Assembly: GCF_024758725.1 (NCBI RefSeq)
Contig: NZ_CP096972.1
Coordinates: 1,346,001-1,410,000 of the forward strand
Length of the DNA stretch: 64,000 nt
Source of the DNA: Sphingomonas sp. SUN039
Lineage (GTDB): Bacteria > Pseudomonadota > Alphaproteobacteria > Sphingomonadales > Sphingomonadaceae
Direction: 5' to 3'
The notes under the pieces were generated by a model. That model was not told the origin of the DNA. It saw nothing but the letters and a program-made list of their open reading frames with translations, and ran no database searches. The stretch's first letter is position 1, and each line of letters opens with the position of its first letter. This document shows, in pieces, positions 58,196 to 64,000 of the stretch. The translations under genes and the position numbers were made by a program.

Positions 58196-58894
58196 TTACT
58201 CGTCGCCCTGCGGTTTGGGAAGCAGGAGGGCGAGCAAGATCGCTCGGCACTCGCCGTCGATGGTGCCGTCGAGCAATTCGGGCCGGAACCTGCGCTGGAA
58301 CGCGACGACGGCGGCCAGCCTGTCGCTGACGTCGTAACCGAATCGCTCGAGCGCGAGCAGGAACCCCGCATCGGTCCAGTTGGGATCGATCAGATTCCTG
58401 GTCGGGCGCGGCAAGGCGAGGCGGACCTTCGCCAGCCGCGCCCAGGGGAACAGCTCGCCGGGGTCCTGCTTGCGCGCGGGGGCAACATCCGAATGGCCGA
58501 CGACATTGCCGCGCGTGATGCTGTGGCGGCTCTTGATATCGGCGACGAGCTCGATCACCGACTCGATCTGCGCTTCGGGAAACGGGCGATACCCCCATTC
58601 GTGTCCGGGGTTGACGATTTCGATGCCGACGCTCGCCGAATTCACGTCGTCGGTCACTTCGCGCCAGTGCGACCGGCCGGCGTGCCAGGCACGCTTGTCC
58701 TCGGCCACCAGCCGCAGGATTTGCCCGTCCTCGGCGACGACATAATGCGACGATACCTTTGACTCGGGGATCGTCAATTGGCGGATCGCGAGGTCGGCGC
58801 TCTGCATGCCAGTGTAATGCAAAACGATGATGCTGACAGGGCGTTTGCGCTCGTCGAAATTGGGCGAGGGCGTCTCGATGATGCGGTCGATCAC
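58196..58894 (-). CDS. N-acetylmuramoyl-L-alanine amidase (AmpD-like)
   Basis: A 232-residue amidase_2 family protein. Zinc ligands and active-site segments: SIIVLHYTGMQSAD, VAEDGQILRLVAEDKRAWHAG, ASVGIEIVNPGHEWG and GHSDVAPARKQDPGELFPW. A C-terminal peptidoglycan-binding-like region follows (DAGFLLALERFGYDV, AAVVAFQRRFRP). No signal peptide is seen, so cytoplasmic recycling of anhydro-muropeptides, as for AmpD, is likely. The start is GTG 58894, overlapping the EamA gene stop (GTGA). Confidence 0.92.
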   Translation of the reverse strand: MIDRIIETPSPNFDERKRPVSIIVLHYTGMQSADLAIRQLTIPESKVSSHYVVAEDGQILRLVAEDKRAWHAGRSHWREVTDDVNSASVGIEIVNPGHEWGYRPFPEAQIESVIELVADIKSRHSITRGNVVGHSDVAPARKQDPGELFPWARLAKVRLALPRPTRNLIDPNWTDAGFLLALERFGYDVSDRLAAVVAFQRRFRPELLDGTIDGECRAILLALLLPKPQGDE

Positions 58895-59778
58895 GCCTGC
58901 TCCTCCCTCGCGCGTGCGCTGCGCGTCGTCACGATGGCGACACCCGCCAGCGCTATCGTTCCGCCCAGCACCATAACCGGCGTGAGCGGATTGCCAAATA
59001 CGATGCTGGAGGCAACCACGCCGATAACCGGCGCGCCGAGTGTCACAGGGATGACCGTCGTGACCGGATGGCGCTGGAGCAGCCACGCCATGCCGCCCGA
59101 TCCGATCAGCGTCGAGCCGAGCGCGGAAAAGGCAATCCACACGAACGCGACGGGCGGTACCAGAACGGCACCCGTCATCACCGGCGCTTCGAAAAACAGC
59201 GCGAGCGGCGCGAGGATGATCGTGCCGCCAAGGCCGATCCACGCATACATCGTCGGGATGTCCACACCGACGAGGCGACGCTGGAGCAGCGAACCGGTCG
59301 CCCACATCAGCGAGGCCAGCACGGTCAACAGCAGTCCGGGCACCTCCTTCGCCGCCGCAGGATCGAACACCAGCAGCAGGCAACCGCCCATCGCGAGCGC
59401 CATGCCCGCCACGCGGACGATACCGATACGCTCTCCCAGAAATATGATGGCAAGGATCAGCGAGAACGGCGCGCCCAATTGCCCCGCAATCGCCAGCGCG
59501 CCGACATTTTCGGTGACCACCAGCGACAGGTTGACGATGGCGAAGAACGCGCCGCCGATGACGACGGACAGGGCGAGCAGATCGCGCATCCGCCCCGGCA
59601 CGATGCGAAGCCACGGCAGGCAGACGATGAGTACCAGCGACTGGCGCAGCAAGGCCGCAGTGAACGGCGGCACCAGATCGACCGACATCTTGATGGCAAC
59701 GATGTTCAGCCCCCAGACGAGGTTGATCGCCAGCGCGACGGCGATGTCGCGCGGCCCGAATCGGCTGGGAGATGACAC
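58891..59778 (-). CDS. EamA-family (DMT) transporter
   Basis: A 295-residue inner-membrane protein with ten hydrophobic helices in two EamA repeats: DIAVALAINLVWGLNIVAIKMSVDLVPPFTAALLRQS and LLTVLASLMWATGSLLQRRLVG..., the second ending in PVIGVVASSIVFGNPLTPVMVLGGTIALAGVAI. The substrate (amino acids or metabolites) is not predictable. It starts nine bases after cheR, so it may share the chemotaxis transcript. Confidence 0.9.
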   Translation of the reverse strand: MSSPSRFGPRDIAVALAINLVWGLNIVAIKMSVDLVPPFTAALLRQSLVLIVCLPWLRIVPGRMRDLLALSVVIGGAFFAIVNLSLVVTENVGALAIAGQLGAPFSLILAIIFLGERIGIVRVAGMALAMGGCLLLVFDPAAAKEVPGLLLTVLASLMWATGSLLQRRLVGVDIPTMYAWIGLGGTIILAPLALFFEAPVMTGAVLVPPVAFVWIAFSALGSTLIGSGGMAWLLQRHPVTTVIPVTLGAPVIGVVASSIVFGNPLTPVMVLGGTIALAGVAIVTTRSARAREEQA

Positions 59779-59787
59779 TGGCCCCGC

Positions 59788-60645
59788 TTAGCGGGTTGCG
59801 ACGCGCAATGGCGACCGCGAAACCTCATGCGCGGCGACATAAAGCCCGCGCATGTCGGGATGCGAGGCAAAGCGTTCGGTCTGGCCGATCACGGTCTCAC
59901 CCGCGCCGAGCATCAGCACGCCACCAGGGTCGAGCGCGTCGGCCATATGGTCGAGCACCTGCGTCCGCAGCGGCACTACGAAATACATGAGCACATTGCG
60001 GCACAGGATCAGGTCGAAGCGGCCGGGTGCGGGCTGGCGGATATCATGTGTGGCAAAGCGGATATCGCGCGCGAGCAGGCCATCGGCGACCCAGTCTTCG
60101 CCGTCCTCGCGAAACCAGCGCAGCATCGTGCGAACCGGAAGGCCGCGCTGGATTTCGAACCGGCTGTAGCGGCCGGTCCGCGCGCGGGCGACGGCAGCGG
60201 CAGACGCATCGGTTGCAAGGATGTCGAACGTCCAGCCTGCCCAGCGCGGTCCCCCGTCGCGGAGCAGCATCGCCAGCGAATAAGCCTCCTGTCCCGTCGA
60301 ACATGCCGCCGACCAGATCCGCAGGCGACGCGAAGCCGTGCGGTTGAGGCGGAGCAACTCGAGCGCGTCGCGGTCGAGCTGGTCGAACGCCGTTGCGTCG
60401 CGGAAGAACGAGGTTTCGTTGTTGAGCAAGGCCTCGACCACGCGGCTCGCGAGCGCGGGATCGCGCCCAGACGACAATTGCGCGACAAGCGGATCGAGTG
60501 TCGGCATCCCCAGTTCGCGCAGGATAGGCTTCAGCGATGCCTCGATCCGCCAACTCCGCGCAGGCGACAGGATCTGGCCGGTGCGCGCTTCGAGCAGGGC
60601 CGACAAGATCCGCGTTGCCGCGCTCGTGGTTTCGGGCGCAGTCAT
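59788..60645 (-). CDS. cheR: CheR chemoreceptor methyltransferase
   Basis: A 285-residue S-adenosylmethionine-dependent methyltransferase modifying glutamates of chemoreceptors. N-terminal helical domain, then NNETSFFRDATAFDQL, the SAM-binding LRIWSAACSTGQEAYSLAML, DILATDASAAAVARARTGRYSRFEI and the FDLILCRNVLMYF motif. It lacks extra TPR or PAS domains. ATG 60645 overlaps the cheB stop (ATGA). Confidence 0.95.
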   Translation of the reverse strand: MTAPETTSAATRILSALLEARTGQILSPARSWRIEASLKPILRELGMPTLDPLVAQLSSGRDPALASRVVEALLNNETSFFRDATAFDQLDRDALELLRLNRTASRRLRIWSAACSTGQEAYSLAMLLRDGGPRWAGWTFDILATDASAAAVARARTGRYSRFEIQRGLPVRTMLRWFREDGEDWVADGLLARDIRFATHDIRQPAPGRFDLILCRNVLMYFVVPLRTQVLDHMADALDPGGVLMLGAGETVIGQTERFASHPDMRGLYVAAHEVSRSPLRVATR

Positions 60646-61709
60646 TTGGACCCCCGCCGCGCGAGATGTGCAGCCAGCCGCGCGGGTGGTGCGGCAACAC
60701 AGGCCAGCCCTTGCGTCGCGATCGATCCCGGCATGCCCCAGACGGCGCTGCTTGCACTGTCCTGGACCATAACCGATCCACCCACATCGACGAGGCGGGC
60801 CGCACCCGCGCTGCCGTCGCGGCCCATGCCCGTCAGCACGACGGCGGCAGCATCCGGCCCCGCTGCTTCGCCGAGCGATACCAGCATCGGATCGACCGAG
60901 GGACAGCAGCGCGTCGGAACCGGCGCGTCGCTGAGGCTCGCCACGAAATGTGTCCCCTGCCGACGGACCAGAAGGTGCGCGTGTCCCGGCGCAACGAGAA
61001 TTTCACCGGGTTCGGCGATCCGCCCCTCGGTTGCGACATGGGCGAAGCGCCCGGCCATCGCCGCCAGCTGGTCGGCGAAATAGGGCATGAAGCTCGGCGG
61101 CAAATGCTGCGTGACCACGATCGGCGCGCCGAAGCTTGCGGGAAGTCCGGCGAAGAATGCGGCAAGCGCACTGAGCCCGCCGGTCGATGCCCCGATGCCG
61201 AGCAGGGCAACCGGCGTCGCGGGTTCGGGACGTAACGTGAAACGGGCAACCTCGCCGCCATGGCGCGACGCGCGACCGAGGCGTTCGATCCGGTCGATCA
61301 GGACCGCCTGGAACGACTGGTTGAGCTGGCCCATCGCCGGTTTGGCGAGCGTATCGGCCGCGCCGGCCGCAAGCGCACGCAAGGTCGCCTCTGCCCCGGC
61401 GCGCGCGGTCGAGGAAACCACCAGAACCTTCGCCCCCCGCCCGGCAGCCAACAGGTCCGGCAGCGCGGCAAGGCCGTTCCAGCCCGGCATTTCGAGATCG
61501 AGCAGCACGACATCGGCACGGTTGTCGCGCAGCCAGGCAATTGCCCGTCCGGCCCCGTCGACCGCCCCGGCGAGTTGGAGCGATCCGCCGCAATCGACCA
61601 TCTGCGACAGGGCGGCCCGTGCGACTGCCGAATCATCGACAATCAGAACGGAGATCGGACGGTGTTGTCCGGCAACTGGGTCGATCCGGGTAGCAACGGC
61701 ACTTGCCAC
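60642..61709 (-). CDS. cheB: CheB chemoreceptor methylesterase/glutamine deamidase
   Basis: A 355-residue two-domain protein. The receiver domain (ISVLIVDDSAVARAALSQMV) has the phosphoacceptor Asp in ADVVLLDLEMPGWNG. The methylesterase domain has the catalytic triad Ser in GIGASTGGLSAL, His in VTQHLPPSFM and Asp in LTGMGRDGSAGA. Phosphorylation by CheA would activate receptor demethylation. It starts four bases after the cheY stop. Confidence 0.95.
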   Translation of the reverse strand: MASAVATRIDPVAGQHRPISVLIVDDSAVARAALSQMVDCGGSLQLAGAVDGAGRAIAWLRDNRADVVLLDLEMPGWNGLAALPDLLAAGRGAKVLVVSSTARAGAEATLRALAAGAADTLAKPAMGQLNQSFQAVLIDRIERLGRASRHGGEVARFTLRPEPATPVALLGIGASTGGLSALAAFFAGLPASFGAPIVVTQHLPPSFMPYFADQLAAMAGRFAHVATEGRIAEPGEILVAPGHAHLLVRRQGTHFVASLSDAPVPTRCCPSVDPMLVSLGEAAGPDAAAVVLTGMGRDGSAGAARLVDVGGSVMVQDSASSAVWGMPGSIATQGLACVAAPPARLAAHLARRGSK

Positions 61710-61713
61710 GGGG

Positions 61714-62082
61714 TCAGGCGACCCCGGCGAACTGGAGCTTGCTCGCGAGTGTGTCGCGGTCGAAAGGTTTCATGACATATTCGTCCGCCCCGGCGTCGAG
61801 CGCGGCGCGGATATGGGCGGTGCCGTTTTCGGTGGTGCAGAACACGACCTTCGGCCGCGGCTGGACGTTGCGTTCGCCCAGCGCGCGCAAGAATTCGATG
61901 CCGCTCATCACCGGCATATTCCAGTCGAGCAGGACGACATCGGGAACCGACCGCGCCACCGCATCGAGCGCTTCCTGCCCGTCGCCGGCCTCCTCGACCG
62001 AAAAGTCGAGCGTTTCCAGTATGTGGCGCGCAACTTTGCGGATGACCTTCGAATCATCCACAACCAGACACGTTTTCGACAT
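61714..62082 (-). CDS. cheY: CheY-type chemotaxis response regulator
   Basis: A 122-residue single receiver domain: TCLVVDDSKVIRKVARHIL with the acidic pocket, phosphoacceptor Asp in VVLLDWNMPVMSGIEFL, Thr/Ser in VVFCTTENGTAH and conserved Lys in EYVMKPFDRDTL. It would carry the signal to the flagellar switch or another output. ATG 62082 follows a 62-base gap after cheW. Confidence 0.94.
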   Translation of the reverse strand: MSKTCLVVDDSKVIRKVARHILETLDFSVEEAGDGQEALDAVARSVPDVVLLDWNMPVMSGIEFLRALGERNVQPRPKVVFCTTENGTAHIRAALDAGADEYVMKPFDRDTLASKLQFAGVA

Positions 62083-62144
62083 GTGCGACCCCTGCAGTTC
62101 TTGGAACGGACGTTAGTTTGCAGGTATGAGCGAGCCGTTAATCG

Positions 62145-62573
62145 TTATGCCGCAATCGCCGCAGGCACGACCGCAACGAGCTTCGCCGGATCGACGACGA
62201 TGGCAAAACTATCGCCGACTTCGATCACGCCAGTGGCAATATCGCCCCACAACGGACCCAGCGGGACACCGGCATCGGCACTCACCGAGCCCGCGACGAC
62301 ATCGTCGACCCGGTCGACTCGCATGGCGTAACGATGGCCGTCGATTCCGGTCAGCACGGCACGCCCCGTCGGCGACGCAAACGGCCCGCCGGTGGCCGCA
62401 CTGCAGTCGATCACCGTGATGACCTGACTACGGATCGAGGCCAGCCCCACGACATGCGACGCGGCAAGCGGCACCGGCACGACCAGCGGGATATCGACGA
62501 CGGCCTCGACGCTCGTTGCCTCGAACGCAACCTGTTGCGCCCCGATCCAGGCGAGGACGAACAAGCCGCTCAT
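62145..62573 (-). CDS. cheW: CheW coupling protein
   Basis: A 142-residue CheW-domain protein linking chemoreceptors to CheA. It contains QVAFEATSVEAVVDIPLVVPVPLA, VVGLASIRSQVITVIDCSAA and GHRYAMRVDRVDDVV, the two beta-barrel halves. The start ATG 62573 overlaps the cheA stop (ATGA). It is somewhat divergent and short compared with enterobacterial CheW (about 165). Confidence 0.9.
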   Translation of the reverse strand: MSGLFVLAWIGAQQVAFEATSVEAVVDIPLVVPVPLAASHVVGLASIRSQVITVIDCSAATGGPFASPTGRAVLTGIDGHRYAMRVDRVDDVVAGSVSADAGVPLGPLWGDIATGVIEVGDSFAIVVDPAKLVAVVPAAIAA

Positions 62574-64000
62574 GCCGATTTCCGGCGTGTGGCGCCAATA
62601 AGCGTACGAAGTGCGGGGCCGTCGTAGCGATCGATGGCGACGCCGCCCTCGGCTTGCCGTTCCAGCGGGATGCGGAGCGCCGCATTTGACGGGACATCGT
62701 CGCCGTCGAGATGGATGACCAGCTCGGGTGCATCGGCGGCGCCGAAGTGAACTTCGTACCCCGCAGCCGCTACCAGCGGTGCAAGTATCGCCTGCGACCA
62801 GGGTGTCCGGTCGAGCAGAATTGCCGCCACAGGCCGCTTCGCTGCGATGTCGGTTGCGCGCTCGAACAGGCTGAGCGCGTCGAGCAACTCCACCGGGAGA
62901 TCGCCGATATTGAGCAGCGCCTCGACCCCCTTGGCATCGACAACGGCCATTTCGACCAGCGGCGCGAGGTCGTGAACGGTGGCGACCGGCAGGACGACAC
63001 GACGCTGCCCATCGAACAGCAGCATCGCCAAAATCGATGCGTTGTCGGGCATGTCACCCGACCAGCAACTGGGAAGATGCCGCCCCTCGACGATTGCGAA
63101 CCACCACCCGCCTGCCTCGACCCAGTCGGCACGCGATGTTTCGACCAGGCGCTCGACCAGCAAGCTCCGCACGGCGACACGCCGACCGTCGAGCGCGGTT
63201 GCGACGACCACTGAAGCAGGTCTGGCGGTGACGACCGTCGCTGCGGGCTCGACCGCACGGGTGTCGCGCGCAAGACCGATTGCACCGGCAATGCCGACCG
63301 GATCGAGCACGATAACCGGCCGACCGTCGTCGCCAAGGCTTTGGCCCGCGAACATCCCTTGCGAAACCAGTTGCGGTGCCATCGGGCGGACCACCAGTTC
63401 TTCATGGTCGAGCACGGCCTCGACCGCGAGTACATAACGCCCGCCAGACGGCGTCGCGACGATCATCGCCAGCCGCGAGTCCTGCGCCCGCAGTCCGAGC
63501 AGGTCGGCAAGGATATAGGCCGGATGCGCCACGCCCCGGATCACCGCGATATGGCCGCGGCCGACCGCTTCGATCCGGGCGTTGTCGCGCCCGAGCGCCA
63601 CGACTTCCTCGACCGCCCCACGCGGGACGGCAAAACCCTGTCCCCCTGCCCGCACCACCAGCGCATTGACGATACTGAGCGTCAGCGGCGCGCGAAGCGT
63701 CACCGTCAAACCGAGTCCGGGCCGGTTGACGAGCGCGACACTGCCACCGAGCCGTTCGACATTGGCGCGGACGACATCCATGCCGACACCGCGCCCCGAA
63801 ATCGTTGTGACCTTTTCGGCGGTCGACAGGCCCGCCTCGAAAATGAGCTGCGTTGCCGCAGCAGGATCGAGCACGGCTGCCCGTGCCGCATCGATTTTTC
63901 TGGCAGCGACGGCACGCTGGACAAGGACGCCCGTATCGATCCCGCGTCCATCGTCCGAAATCTCGATGCTGACCTGATTGCCCGATTGCAGCGCCGCGAT
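62570..64000 (-). CDS. cheA: Chemotaxis histidine kinase CheA, C-terminal part (cut by window end)
   Basis: The frame is open to base 64000, so the N-terminus (Hpt, dimerisation) is missing. The visible part begins in the ATPase domain: VSIEISDDGRGID (G1-type box), LIFEAGLSTAEKVTTISGRGVGMDVV (F and G2 boxes) and GLGLTVTLRAPLTLSIVNALVV, followed by a CheW-like domain. After that come ~230 further residues: a second CheW-like stretch and a terminal receiver-like region (AAKRPVAAILLDRTPWSQAILAPLVAAAGYEV) in which the phosphoacceptor Asp is not obvious. It starts the cheA-W-Y-B-R operon, though a promoter is outside the window. Confidence 0.93.
   Translation of the reverse strand: MAALQSGNQVSIEISDDGRGIDTGVLVQRAVAARKIDAARAAVLDPAAATQLIFEAGLSTAEKVTTISGRGVGMDVVRANVERLGGSVALVNRPGLGLTVTLRAPLTLSIVNALVVRAGGQGFAVPRGAVEEVVALGRDNARIEAVGRGHIAVIRGVAHPAYILADLLGLRAQDSRLAMIVATPSGGRYVLAVEAVLDHEELVVRPMAPQLVSQGMFAGQSLGDDGRPVIVLDPVGIAGAIGLARDTRAVEPAATVVTARPASVVVATALDGRRVAVRSLLVERLVETSRADWVEAGGWWFAIVEGRHLPSCWSGDMPDNASILAMLLFDGQRRVVLPVATVHDLAPLVEMAVVDAKGVEALLNIGDLPVELLDALSLFERATDIAAKRPVAAILLDRTPWSQAILAPLVAAAGYEVHFGAADAPELVIHLDGDDVPSNAALRIPLERQAEGGVAIDRYDGPALRTLIGATRRKSA

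Noticed and set aside
57887-58762. Protein genes inside the rnpB region
   Set aside because: The P1 and P4 pairings of RNase P RNA explain the sequence; overlapping frames are accidental.
1-64000. CRISPR array, insertion sequence, rRNA operon or antibiotic-resistance gene
   Set aside because: No regularly spaced direct repeats, transposase motifs, rRNA sequence or resistance determinants were seen.

Overview
The window is GC-rich DNA from an alphaproteobacterium, most likely a member of the Sphingomonadales. The main support is the gene order ffh-rpsP-rimM-trmD-rplS, the dapF-mtaB-ftsY-yciB block, an expanded psp locus, an F-type tra cluster of the kind found on sphingomonad plasmids and islands, and a palindromic intergenic repeat of a type familiar from sphingomonads. 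Genus and strain cannot be fixed from the sequence alone.

Left part (1-5.7 kb): a plus-strand operon for non-phosphorylating oxidation of pentoses (Weimberg type). It holds a sugar-acid dehydratase cut by the window edge, 2-oxoglutarate semialdehyde dehydrogenase, a FAH-fold 2-keto-3-deoxy-pentonate dehydratase, a Gfo/Idh/MocA aldose 1-dehydrogenase and a FadR-type regulator. Together they would turn L-arabinose (or D-xylose/D-galactose) into 2-oxoglutarate. A lactonase and a transporter are not in view.

Middle part (6.2-34.1 kb): an integrated conjugative element. A minus-strand F-type type IV secretion operon runs from pilin traA (29.1 kb) to traG (8.9 kb). It is tightly coupled by ATGA/GTGA/TGATG overlaps and followed by a lytic transglycosylase and two accessory genes. 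A palindrome-rich control region and a divergent HTH gene lie upstream of traA. An excisionase-like gene, a tyrosine integrase and a 3' fragment of tRNA-Glu(CUC) mark the right end. No relaxase, coupling protein or replication gene is visible, and no intact tRNA-Glu or left att copy was found. The element therefore probably extends left of the window, which would make the pentose operon cargo.

Right part (34.2-64 kb) is chromosomal backbone. On the minus strand are two GFA-family genes overlapping asd, a DUF418 membrane protein, a TPR/2OG-oxygenase, a DPP-IV-like peptidase, and ffh-rpsP-rimM-vapB-vapC-(membrane protein)-trmD-rplS, where a toxin-antitoxin pair interrupts the ribosome operon. 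Plus-strand genes follow: a GGDEF/EAL protein, then dapF-mtaB-ftsY-yciB. After sodB comes the phage-shock locus: pspF faces a near-perfect sigma-54 promoter that leads into a TonB-C-like periplasmic gene, pspA, pspB, pspC and four further small membrane/coiled-coil proteins sharing a PspB-like tail motif. sufE, a ferredoxin-like gene, a J-domain gene, rnpB (RNase P RNA), an AmpD-like amidase, an EamA transporter and a chemotaxis operon (cheA-cheW-cheY-cheB-cheR, cheA cut by the window end) complete the window.

The best candidates for something under-described are: (i) the psp operon expanded with a family of PspB-like tails and a TonB-C-like first gene; (ii) an F-type TraG ending in a putative M15-like peptidoglycan peptidase domain; (iii) the set of unassigned small membrane/wHTH genes translationally coupled into the tra operon, with the nested palindromes upstream of it.
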